NCBI GenBank assembly: GCA_964472175.1
Contig: CAYYJF010000049.1
Coordinates: 1 to 13,602 of the forward strand
DNA: 13,602 nt
Reading direction: 5' to 3'
DNA from: UBA8389 sp964472175
GTDB lineage: Bacteria > Bacteroidota > Bacteroidia > Bacteroidales > UBA1402
Part shown: one piece after another, positions 7,280 to 13,602 of the stretch
How the letters are laid out: each line of letters begins with the position of its first letter
Numbering within the stretch: the first letter of the stretch is position 1
Notes under the pieces: generated by a model
Told to the model about the DNA's origin: nothing
What the model saw: the letters and a program-made list of their open reading frames with translations, nothing else
Database searches by the model: none
Made by a program: the position numbers and the translations under genes

Positions 7280-8454
7280 ATGAACAATTTACCCATGCCG
7301 ATTGATCCGAAATCGGTCCCTTTCGTTTCCTTTTACAATGGAAGTCAAATTCCTGTCGTTGGTCTTGGTACCTTTGGTTCAGATACCTATTCTGCCAATC
7401 AAGTTGGAGAAGCAGTCAAAATTGCCGTCAAGCTCGGTTATAGACATTTGGATTGCGCATCTGTGTATGGAAATGAGAAAGAAATTGGAATGGCGCTCAA
7501 AGAGTTGTTTCAGGAAGGTGTCGTGAAAAGAGAAGAATTGTGGATTACATCCAAAGTGTGGAACAACAAGCATGTAGATGTCATTGGTTCCTGCAAACAA
7601 TCCATGGTCGATTTGGGTGTGGATTATTTGGATTTGTACTTGGTGCACTGGCCTTTCCCCAATCACCACGAAAAAGGGGTCAGTGTCAATTCGCGCGACC
7701 CACATGCCGTGCCTTACATCCATGAAAATTATATGAAAACATGGACTGCCATGGAGCAACTATACCAAGAAAAATTGGTTCGCAACATTGGTACATCCAA
7801 CATGACCATCGCCAAAATGAAGCTGTTGCTTCGTGATTGCAAGGTGAAACCNNNNNNNNNNNNNNNNNNNNNNNNNNNNNNNNNNNNNNNNNNNNNNNNN
7901 NNNNNNNNNNNNNNNNNNNNNNNNNNNNNNNNNNNNNNNNNNNNNNNNNNNCCAACATGACCATCGCCAAAATGAAGCTGTTGCTTCGTGATTGCAAGGT
8001 GAAACCCATGGTGAATGAAATGGAGATGCATCCGCATTTTCAACAACCGGAATTGTTTGACTTTTTGAAAGAAAATGGCATAAAGGCCATCGGTTATTGC
8101 CCTATTGGATCTCCGGGTCGTCCTGATCGAGACAAAACTCCTGAAGATACGGTGCCCATTGAAGATCCTGTTATTGTGGCTATTGCCAAAAATCACGGGG
8201 TGCATCCTGCCATCATTTGCATCAAGTGGGCCCTCCAAAATGGTCAAATTCCCATACCTTTCTCTGTGAAACCAGAAAAATTCATGGCCAATTTGCGGGC
8301 AGCGGTGGAAGATCCTTTAACCAAGGAAGAAATGGATGCCATCAAACCACTGAACAAAGACAACCGCTTTATCAAAGGACAGGTGTTCTTGTGGCCTTCG
8401 GCCAAGGACTGGCACGATTTGTGGGATGAAAATGGCGTGATTGCCGGATGGTAA
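7280..8454 (+). CDS. Aldo/keto reductase (aldose-reductase-like), interrupted by an assembly gap
   Basis: Likely reduces a sugar or small aldehyde with a nicotinamide cofactor, in the cytosol. The gene is split by 100 Ns (7852-7951), with the same 55 bp on each side. Joining 7280-7851 directly to 8007-8454 restores a 1020-nt frame coding 339 aa; as deposited it appears frameshifted. In the joined protein the AKR tetrad is complete: Asp58 and Tyr63 (HLDCASVYGNEKEIG), Lys92 (ITSKVW), His123 (YLVHWPF). Also seen are GTSN (171-174) and NEMEMHPHFQQPEL. The cofactor-phosphate region, usually IPKSxxxxR, reads IPFSVKPEKFMANL: Phe276 replaces the lysine, suggesting weaker NADPH preference (inference). 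The C-terminus, IKGQVFLWPSAKDWHDLW, is longer than in minimal AKRs. First gene of the cluster, 45 nt before the dehydrogenase. Substrate is unknown; a fucose-like aldose or lactaldehyde is suggested by context. Confidence 0.9.
7797..7851 (+). repeat. 55-bp contig-end duplicate, left copy (gap 1)
   Basis: Starts CCAACATGACCATCGCC and ends GGTGAAACC; identical to 7952-8006 across the 100-N gap. Best read as the same DNA reported twice at the ends of two contigs, not a biological repeat. Confidence 0.95.
7852..7951. other. Assembly gap 1 (100 N)
   Basis: Exactly 100 N, the conventional filler for a gap of unknown size. Because the flanks overlap by 55 bp and the gene frame is restored by merging, the true missing length is most likely zero (overlap of 55). 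Confidence 0.95.
7952..8006 (+). repeat. 55-bp contig-end duplicate, right copy (gap 1)
   Basis: Identical to 7797-7851; see the left copy. The bases after it (CATGGTGAATG) continue the reductase codons in frame when the left copy is joined here. Confidence 0.95.
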
Positions 8455-8499
8455 GTGTCTTTAATATTTAAAATTTATCCTTTTTAAAATTAGTTATAC

Positions 8500-9558
8500 A
8501 TGGCAACAATGAAAGCCGCATTCCTTCCAGGTAACAGCACGACTGTTTTGAAGGAAGTTGAAATTCCTACTCCGGGACATGGAGAGGTCTTAATTAAAAT
8601 GAAATCTTCTACCATTTGTGGTAGTGATATTCGCGCAATTTATCGAGAACACCTTGGAAAAGGACCCGAAGGGTATCAAAATAAGATTTGTGGACATGAA
8701 CCCAGTGGACAGATTGTGAAATGTGGCCCGGGTTTGCGCCGTTTCAAAGAGGGTGACAGGGTGGTGATTTACCACATTTCTGGTTGTGGTGTTTGCAACG
8801 ATTGCAGACGTGGCTATATGATTAGTTGCACCAGCCCGTATCGTGCAGCTTATGGATGGCAAAGAGACGGCGGTATGGCCGAATATTTGTTGGCTGAAGA
8901 AAAAGACCTCGTCTTGTTGCCTGATAGTTTGACGTATTCCGATGGTGCTCAGATTGCTTGCGGTTTTGGTACTGTTTATGAAGGTTTGGAAAAAATCGGT
9001 ATTTGCGGCAACGATGCTGTTTTGGTGGTTGGATTGGGTCCGGTCGGATTGGCTTCAGCCATGTTGGCCAAAGCCATGGGCGCCCAAAAAGTGATTGGCG
9101 TGGATACCGTTCAGGAGCGCATGGACATTGCACTTGAAAAAGGCTTATGCGACCATGTTTTTGTTTCAGACAAGGATGCTTTGAGTAAAATCATGGAAGT
9201 GACAGGTGGGATGGGTGTTGAACGTTCTGTTGACTGTTCAGGAAATACCCATGGTCGTCAGTTGGCCATTCGTGCAGCCCGCAAATGGGGTAAAATCGTT
9301 TTCATCGGTGAAGGTGGAACCTGCGAATTTAACCCTAGTCCGGATATCATCCACGATCAAAAAACCATTTACGGCAGTTGGGTGACCAACATTTGGCGCA
9401 TGGAAGAATTGGTGGAACGCATTGAGCGTTGGGGTATTCATCCCGAAGACTTGATCACCCATCGTTTCACGTTGGATCAGGTTTCTGAAGGCTTTGCCTT
9501 GATGAATGAAGGCAAGTGCGGGAAAGTGGCCATTGTTTTTGACGAAGAAATCAAATAA
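8500..9558 (+). CDS. Zinc-dependent medium-chain alcohol/polyol dehydrogenase
   Basis: Oxidises a secondary alcohol, probably a sugar alcohol or related polyol, with NAD+. The 352-aa protein has the family's parts in order: GroES-like N-domain with catalytic zinc ligands Cys40 (TICGSD), His66 and Glu67 (CGHEPSG), with Cys154 (ACGFG) a further candidate; the structural-zinc lobe Cys96, Cys99, Cys102, Cys110 (GCGVCNDCRRG...SC); then the Rossmann fold with VVGLGPVGLA (177-186) and Asp202 at the end of the second strand (VIGVD), which usually means NAD rather than NADP. It resembles the threonine/sorbitol dehydrogenase branch, but the substrate cannot be read from sequence. It starts at ATG 8500 in a leader without Shine-Dalgarno; Met4 is an alternative. 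45 nt after the reductase and 9 nt before the mutarotase gene, so almost certainly one operon. Confidence 0.92.
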   Translation: MATMKAAFLPGNSTTVLKEVEIPTPGHGEVLIKMKSSTICGSDIRAIYREHLGKGPEGYQNKICGHEPSGQIVKCGPGLRRFKEGDRVVIYHISGCGVCNDCRRGYMISCTSPYRAAYGWQRDGGMAEYLLAEEKDLVLLPDSLTYSDGAQIACGFGTVYEGLEKIGICGNDAVLVVGLGPVGLASAMLAKAMGAQKVIGVDTVQERMDIALEKGLCDHVFVSDKDALSKIMEVTGGMGVERSVDCSGNTHGRQLAIRAARKWGKIVFIGEGGTCEFNPSPDIIHDQKTIYGSWVTNIWRMEELVERIERWGIHPEDLITHRFTLDQVSEGFALMNEGKCGKVAIVFDEEIK

Positions 9559-9567
9559 ATAATCCCT

Positions 9568-10190
9568 ATGAACTGGAAAAGAGTTTTCGATGAAACATTG
9601 CCGTTGCTGGGTCATCGCAATTGGATTTTGATCGTGGATAAAGCCTATCCGATGCAAAGTGCCGATGGCATTGAAACCATTTACACGGGTGAAAAATTGC
9701 TGAATGTCCTGAAATACGTGTTGAAAGGCATGGAAAATGAAGGCCATGTGAAACCCATCATCTACAACGACAAAGAGCTGTTGTATATGCGCGACGACCT
9801 GAGTCGGGGCGTAGATGCTTTCAAAGCTGGTTTGGCGCAGACGTTGAAAAATTACAAAGTTGAGGTGATTCCACACGATGAAATTTTTGCCAAATTGGAT
9901 GAAGCCTCCAAACTGTTCAATGTGCTGGTGTTGAAAACAGAATGCCTGTTGCCATATACCTCCGTATTCGTTGAATTGGATTGCGGCTATTGGTCGGCTG
10001 AACGCGAAAAAGCACNNNNNNNNNNNNNNNNNNNNNNNNNNNNNNNNNNNNNNNNNNNNNNNNNNNNNNNNNNNNNNNNNNNNNNNNNNNNNNNNNNNNN
10101 NNNNNNNNNNNNNNNTCCGTATTCGTTGAATTGGATTGCGGCTATTGGTCGGCTGAACGCGAAAAAGCACTTCGGGATCGCATTTCCTAA
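9568..10190 (+). CDS. RbsD/FucU family sugar mutarotase, interrupted by an assembly gap
   Basis: Family members interconvert sugar anomers: FucU for L-fucose, RbsD for the pyranose forms of ribose. The gene is split by 100 Ns (10016-10115) with 55-bp identical flanks. Joining 9568-10015 to 10171 gives a clean 155-aa protein ending EREKALRDRIS and stop TAA at 10188-10190; without joining, the frame runs on falsely past the gap. Seen: LLGHRNWILIVDKAYP, matching the FucU GHGDEIIFSDAHFP region, with the expected catalytic His16 and Asp24; and LPYTSVFVELDCGYW in the place of the C-terminal Tyr/Asn active-site segment. The form beginning MNWK is longer than E. coli FucU (~140 aa) and is a variant I associate with Bacteroidota. 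It is 9 nt downstream of the dehydrogenase and next to a FucP-type symporter, so L-fucose or a similar sugar is the likely substrate. Confidence 0.88.
9961..10015 (+). repeat. 55-bp contig-end duplicate, left copy (gap 2)
   Basis: Starts TCCGTATTCGTTGAATTGG and ends GAAAAAGCAC; identical to 10116-10170. Same length as the duplicate at gap 1, pointing to the assembler's k-mer size. Confidence 0.95.
10016..10115. other. Assembly gap 2 (100 N)
   Basis: Exactly 100 N between two copies of the same 55 bp. Merging the copies restores the mutarotase reading frame, so no sequence is likely to be missing. Confidence 0.95.
10116..10170 (+). repeat. 55-bp contig-end duplicate, right copy (gap 2)
   Basis: Identical to 9961-10015. 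The following TTCGGGATCGCATTTCC TAA completes the mutarotase gene when joined to the left copy. Confidence 0.95.
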
Positions 10191-10195
10191 TACCT

Positions 10196-10233
10196 CATCA
10201 ACCTGTTTGCACTTTGTTGCAAGCAGGTTGATG
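10196..10233 (+). terminator. Long hairpin between the mutarotase and symporter genes
   Basis: CATCAACCTGTTTGCA and TGCAAGCAGGTTGATG pair over 16 bp with one G-U, loop CTTTGT. It starts 6 nt past the mutarotase stop and ends 34 nt before the symporter ATG. It is followed by CTATTTATTCC, not a clean T run, so it may terminate only partly, or protect the upstream mRNA and adjust symporter expression within the operon. Confidence 0.6.
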
Positions 10234-10267
10234 CTATTTATTCCTTAAATCTAATAATAAAACACAA

Positions 10268-11545
10268 ATGTCTGAAAAAAAGGACTCATCGCTGATGAGA
10301 TTGAACGGAAAGAGCATGCTTGTTCCGTTTATTTTGGTTACCAGTTTGTTTTTTTTCTGGGGTGTTGCCAATAACTTGAACGACACCATGTTGGCTGCTT
10401 TCAAGAAAATTATGAGCATGACCGACTTGCAAACATCTTTCATTCAAATGGCTTTTTATGGTGCTTATTTTTTATTGGCACTGCCTGCAGCGTTGTTCAT
10501 CAAGAAATTTTCGTATAAATCCGGTATTTTACTGGGTTTGGCTTTGTATGCCATCGGTGCTTTGCTGTATTATCCTGCCGGTTTGACAGGGAGTTACGCT
10601 TTTTATTTGGTAGCGATTTTTATTTTGGCTTCGGGTTGTTCCATTTTGGAGACAACGGCCAATCCGTATATTTTATCCATGGGTTCTGAAGAAACGGCAA
10701 CCAGAAGGTTGAATTTGGCGCAGTCGTTTAATCCCTTTGGTGCTGCCACAGGTATCATTTTAAGTATGATGATGATATTGAGTGAATTGCATCATGCCGG
10801 TGCTGCCGAACGTGCCCAAATGACTGCAGATCAGTTGCAGGCGATTCAAACCAAGGAATTAAGTGCAGTCACCATGACGTATTTGGGTATTGGTTGCGTT
10901 TTGGTGGTGATTTTCCTCATCATGTTGTTCTCGAAAATGCCCAAGGGTTCGGATGCTGATACCAGTTTGCATCTTGGCGCAACTTTCAAACGCTTGTTTA
11001 AGAATAAATTATACAGTTGGGGTGTGATTGCCCAATTTTTCTATGTGGGTGCTCAGGTGGGAATTTGGTCATTTTCCATTCAAATTGTCAAGAAAGAGTT
11101 GGGCTTGGATGAAACCAATTCTGCCTATATTTTCTTGCTATCCATCGCTGTCTTTACGTTTGCCCGTTTCTTGTTTACCTATTTGATGCGTACCATTAAG
11201 GCATCCAAGTTGATCATTTTTGCTGCCATCGCTGCATTTTTGTTGACTTCCGGTGTGGTGCTGACGCATGGCATGGTGTTGGTGGTATGTCTGGTGGCCA
11301 TTTCATTCTTCATGTCGTTGATGTTCCCGACAATTTATGGCTTTGCATTGGATGGTTTGGGCGATGATGCCAAGATTGGTGCTTCGGGTTTGATCATGGC
11401 GATTTTGGGTGGTGCTGTCTTGACACCAACGCAGGGTTTGGTATCTGATTTGACCGGCAACCTGAATATGGCGTTCCTGGTTCCGATGTTCTGTTTTGCT
11501 GTGGTGACATACTATGGCTTCATGGCGAAGAAGGCGGGAAAATAA
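10268..11545 (+). CDS. fucP: FucP-type sugar:H+ symporter (MFS)
   Basis: Inner-membrane symporter of the FHS (fucose:H+ symporter) family, importing L-fucose or a related sugar with protons. The 425-aa protein is close to E. coli FucP (438 aa) and has about 12 hydrophobic segments. Matching landmarks: FFFWGVANNLNDTML with Asp39 at the place of the essential Asp46, SILETTANPYIL with Glu128 at the place of Glu135, LNLAQSFNPFGA, QFFYVGAQVGIWSF in the seventh segment region, FFMSLMFPTIYGFAL, and GGAVLTPTQGLVSD. Other FHS members carry glucose, galactose or related hexoses, so the sugar is inferred mainly from the neighbouring mutarotase. ATG 10268 follows an A-rich leader (AAAACACAA). Last gene of the cluster, followed by a strong terminator. 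Confidence 0.88.
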   Translation: MSEKKDSSLMRLNGKSMLVPFILVTSLFFFWGVANNLNDTMLAAFKKIMSMTDLQTSFIQMAFYGAYFLLALPAALFIKKFSYKSGILLGLALYAIGALLYYPAGLTGSYAFYLVAIFILASGCSILETTANPYILSMGSEETATRRLNLAQSFNPFGAATGIILSMMMILSELHHAGAAERAQMTADQLQAIQTKELSAVTMTYLGIGCVLVVIFLIMLFSKMPKGSDADTSLHLGATFKRLFKNKLYSWGVIAQFFYVGAQVGIWSFSIQIVKKELGLDETNSAYIFLLSIAVFTFARFLFTYLMRTIKASKLIIFAAIAAFLLTSGVVLTHGMVLVVCLVAISFFMSLMFPTIYGFALDGLGDDAKIGASGLIMAILGGAVLTPTQGLVSDLTGNLNMAFLVPMFCFAVVTYYGFMAKKAGK

Positions 11546-11571
11546 AATTGCAATTTTCACCTCTATGATAG

Positions 11572-11612
11572 ATGGTGTCTCAAAGGTTCAGCTTTTGAGG
11601 CACCATTTTTTT
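11572..11612 (+). terminator. Intrinsic terminator of the sugar cluster
   Basis: ATGGTGTCTCAAA and TTTGAGGCACCAT pair over 13 bp (one G-U), loop GGTTCAGCT, ending in seven T (11606-11612). It begins 26 nt past the symporter stop. Classic rho-independent terminator. Confidence 0.9.
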
Positions 11613-11706
11613 GTTGCAATCGTTGTTCAGTTTTGTTCAATCGGTTCCCCTGCACCCGACCGTTGAGAGCGTTTTCGGGTACAAGGCCGGACTAGAACAC
11701 AAAGAA
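11613..11706. other. Short unexplained stretch between two facing terminators
   Basis: About 94 bp between the fucP and secA terminators. The part from about 11641 to 11690 is richer in G+C than other intergenic DNA here and contains ACCCGA (11654-11659) facing TCGGGT (11675-11680). I recognise no tRNA, repeat or coding frame. Confidence 0.4.
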
Positions 11707-11743
11707 AACGGGTATCCCAAAATGAACATTTGAGATACCCGTT
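11707..11743 (-). terminator. secA intrinsic terminator
   Basis: AACGGGTATCCCAAA and TTTGAGATACCCGTT pair over 15 bp with a single C-A mismatch. On the minus strand the stem begins 26 nt after the secA stop and ends in GTTTTCTTTG. Good position and tail for rho-independent termination. Confidence 0.8.
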
Positions 11744-11768
11744 AAAGATTGGTGTAAGGTCGAAAGCT

Positions 11769-13602
11769 TTAGGCTTCTTTCCCGTGACACTGTTTGAACT
11801 TCTTGCCACTACCGCAGGGACAAGGATCATTTCTGCCAACCTTGTGCTCCACACGAATCGGTTCATGGTTGCGCTTGTCCTGTTGAGGAGGCATTGAACC
11901 ACCCGGTACACCGCTGTTGGCCGGACCATCCTTTTCTGTACGATACTTGCTATAATCCTGCCTCTTTTCGGGGGCAGCCTCTTTCACCTGTTCAGGATCG
12001 CTGAAAGGAATTTGAGCACGCATGAAAATCGAAGACGATTTGCGGTTCATCGTTTCAACCATGGTTTTGAACAAGTTGTAAGACTCAAGCTTGTAAATCA
12101 ACAAAGGATCTTTCTGTTCATAACTCGCATTTTGTACGGAGTGACGCAGTTCGTCCAACTCTCTGAGGTTTTCCTTCCACGCTTCATCGATGGTGTGCAG
12201 CAGAATGGCCTTTTCAAAGCTCTTAACCACTTCTTTTGATTGGCTTTCAGCCGCTTTCTTCAGATTGATGGGGATGTTGTATTGTTTTTTACCATCGGTG
12301 ATTGGGATCAGGATGTTTTCATATTTCGAACCCTGATTTTGATAGACATCCTGAACCACAGGATTGGCTACTTGAATCATTTTCTCGGTACGTCTTTTCA
12401 GATTTTCAAGTGCCTGATCGAAAATGGCATCAATGTTGGCTTCTGTTTTACGTCCCAAAAAGGTGTCTCTGTCGAAAGGAACATCCATGGCAAAACAACT
12501 GCGTACATCCATGGTGAGCTGGTCGAAATCTTTGTTGTTTTCGGCACTTTCGACCAACATGGTGGTCAGATCGTAGATGGAATTCAGGATGTCGGTTTTG
12601 ATGCGTTCGCCCATCAAAGCATGACGTCTTTTGGTGTAAATGACTTCACGTTGGTTGTTCATCACGTCGTCGTATTCCAACAAACGTTTGCGGATGCCAA
12701 AGTTGTTTTCTTCTACTTTGCGCTGAGCCCGTTCGATGGATTTTGAAATCATGTGATTTTCAATCATTTCACCTTCTTCGAATTTCATTCTGTCCATGAT
12801 GCCGGCAATTCGTTCTGTACCAAACAAACGCATCAAATTGTCTTCGAGCGATACATAGAATACGGAGGAACCCGGGTCGCCCTGACGGCCTGCACGTCCG
12901 CGAAGCTGTCTGTCAACACGCCTGGATTCATGTCTTTCTGTACCAATGATGGCCAAACCGCCGGCAGCTTTGACTTCGGCAGAGAGTTTGATGTCTGTAC
13001 CACGACCGGCCATGTTGGTGGCGATGGTTACAGACGATTTCATCCCGGCTTGTGCCACAATGTCGGCTTCCCGCTGGTGGAGTTTGGCATTGAGTACGTT
13101 GTGCTGTATTTTTCTCATTGTCAGCATCTTGCTGAGTAATTCGGAGATTTCAACCGAAGTGGTACCAACCAATACAGGACGGCCTTCGCCCACCAGTTTG
13201 ACGATTTCGTCGATGACAGCCTGGTATTTTTCGCGCTTGGTTTTGAACAAGCGGTCTTCCATGTCTTTACGTGAAATGGGTCTGTTCGTTGGAATGACCA
13301 CCACATCCAGTTTATAGATGTTCCAGAGTTCACCGGCTTCGGTTTCGGCCGTACCTGTCATACCGGACAATTTGTGGTACATTCTGAAATAGTTCTGCAG
13401 GGTGATGGTTGCAAAGGTCTGGGTGGCGGCTTCAACCGTGACTCTTTCTTTGGCTTCGATGGCTTGATGGAGTCCGTCGGAATAGCGCCTGCCTTCCATG
13501 ATACGTCCGGTTTGTTCGTCCACAATTTTGACTTTGTTTTCGATGACGACGTATTCGGTGTCGCGTTCAAACATGCAGTAGGCTTTGAGCAATTGATTGA
13601 TG
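11769..13602 (-). CDS. secA: Protein translocase ATPase SecA, C-terminal part
   Basis: Motor ATPase that drives preproteins through SecYEG. The frame is open to the window edge: codons before the apparent start read I-N-Q-LLKAYCMFERD, so the true start is outside and about 611 C-terminal residues are present out of roughly 1100 expected for Bacteroidota. Seen: IVDEQTGRIMEGRRYSDGLHQAIEAKE, LSGMTGTAETE, the second motor half with GTTSVEISELLS, IATNMAGRGTDI and RQLRGRAGRQGDPGSS (helicase motifs V and VI), the wing and scaffold regions, a linker rich in P, Q and charged residues, and the C-terminal zinc-binding SEC-C motif GRNDPCPCGSGKKFKQCHG. It has its own terminator and faces the fucP gene. 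Confidence 0.97.
   Translation of the reverse strand, partial: INQLLKAYCMFERDTEYVVIENKVKIVDEQTGRIMEGRRYSDGLHQAIEAKERVTVEAATQTFATITLQNYFRMYHKLSGMTGTAETEAGELWNIYKLDVVVIPTNRPISRKDMEDRLFKTKREKYQAVIDEIVKLVGEGRPVLVGTTSVEISELLSKMLTMRKIQHNVLNAKLHQREADIVAQAGMKSSVTIATNMAGRGTDIKLSAEVKAAGGLAIIGTERHESRRVDRQLRGRAGRQGDPGSSVFYVSLEDNLMRLFGTERIAGIMDRMKFEEGEMIENHMISKSIERAQRKVEENNFGIRKRLLEYDDVMNNQREVIYTKRRHALMGERIKTDILNSIYDLTTMLVESAENNKDFDQLTMDVRSCFAMDVPFDRDTFLGRKTEANIDAIFDQALENLKRRTEKMIQVANPVVQDVYQNQGSKYENILIPITDGKKQYNIPINLKKAAESQSKEVVKSFEKAILLHTIDEAWKENLRELDELRHSVQNASYEQKDPLLIYKLESYNLFKTMVETMNRKSSSIFMRAQIPFSDPEQVKEAAPEKRQDYSKYRTEKDGPANSGVPGGSMPPQQDKRNHEPIRVEHKVGRNDPCPCGSGKKFKQCHGKEA

Noticed and set aside
7797..8006. 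Direct repeats suggesting a CRISPR unit, duplication or mobile-element target site
   Set aside because: Only two copies, located in coding sequence on either side of a 100-N filler; merging restores the gene, so this is an assembly effect.
7280..8454. AKR gene as a frameshifted pseudogene
   Set aside because: The frame shift equals the 155-bp artefact (55-bp overlap plus 100 N); the merged gene is intact with a full catalytic tetrad.
9568..10248. 226-codon version of the mutarotase gene running past the gap to 10248
   Set aside because: After the gap it is in the wrong frame; the merged frame ends at 10190 with a family-typical C-terminus.
11641..11700. Possible tRNA fragment in the fucP-secA intergenic region
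   Set aside because: No acceptor stem, T-loop consensus or anticodon arm can be folded from it.
12240..12746. 168-codon frame antisense to secA
   Set aside because: Shadow of secA codon use; no domain, no start signal.

Overview
The window looks like a draft scaffold from a member of the Bacteroidota, most likely Bacteroidales. The carbamoyl phosphate synthase has the GSGALKIGQAGEFDYSG signature known from that phylum. Start codons lack clear Shine-Dalgarno sequences and have AT-rich leaders. At least two spots match the Bacteroidota housekeeping promoter (-7 TAnnTTTG). Two 100-N gaps, each bordered by the same 55 bp on both sides, mark a short-read, possibly metagenomic, assembly.

Layout from left to right: the 3' part of a DUF5131 (Gp37/Gp68-like, radical-SAM-like) gene (+, 1-687); convergent with it, carB (-, 702-3947); a secreted protein of unknown function (-, 4035-5204); gdhA for NADP-type glutamate dehydrogenase (-, 5471-6808); a 471-bp AT-rich divergent region holding a strong intrinsic terminator followed at once by a promoter; then a rightward cluster of four genes (7280-11545) for an aldo/keto reductase, a zinc-dependent medium-chain dehydrogenase, an RbsD/FucU-type sugar mutarotase and a FucP-type sugar:H+ symporter; a convergent intergenic region with two terminators; and the 3' two-thirds of secA (-, 11769 to the window end).

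The four-gene cluster is the accessory part of the window and the most interesting. Both gaps fall inside it, in the reductase gene and in the mutarotase gene. Each gap is an unmerged 55-bp contig overlap. Collapsing the duplicated 55 bp plus the 100 Ns restores an intact 339-aa reductase and an intact 155-aa mutarotase. The set (uptake, anomer conversion, aldose-reductase-like enzyme, polyol-dehydrogenase-like enzyme) has no isomerase, kinase or aldolase beside it. My hypothesis is a redox route that reduces an L-fucose-like aldose to a polyol and re-oxidises it to a ketose. The reductase lacks the usual lysine that holds the NADPH 2'-phosphate, and the dehydrogenase has an aspartate typical of NAD users, so the pair could be NAD(H)-balanced. 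This is inference, not demonstrated.

The rest is core metabolism and secretion (pyrimidine/arginine precursor, ammonium assimilation, Sec export). The regulatory DNA is compact: terminators and promoters overlap in two places, and several terminators share a similar stem core.
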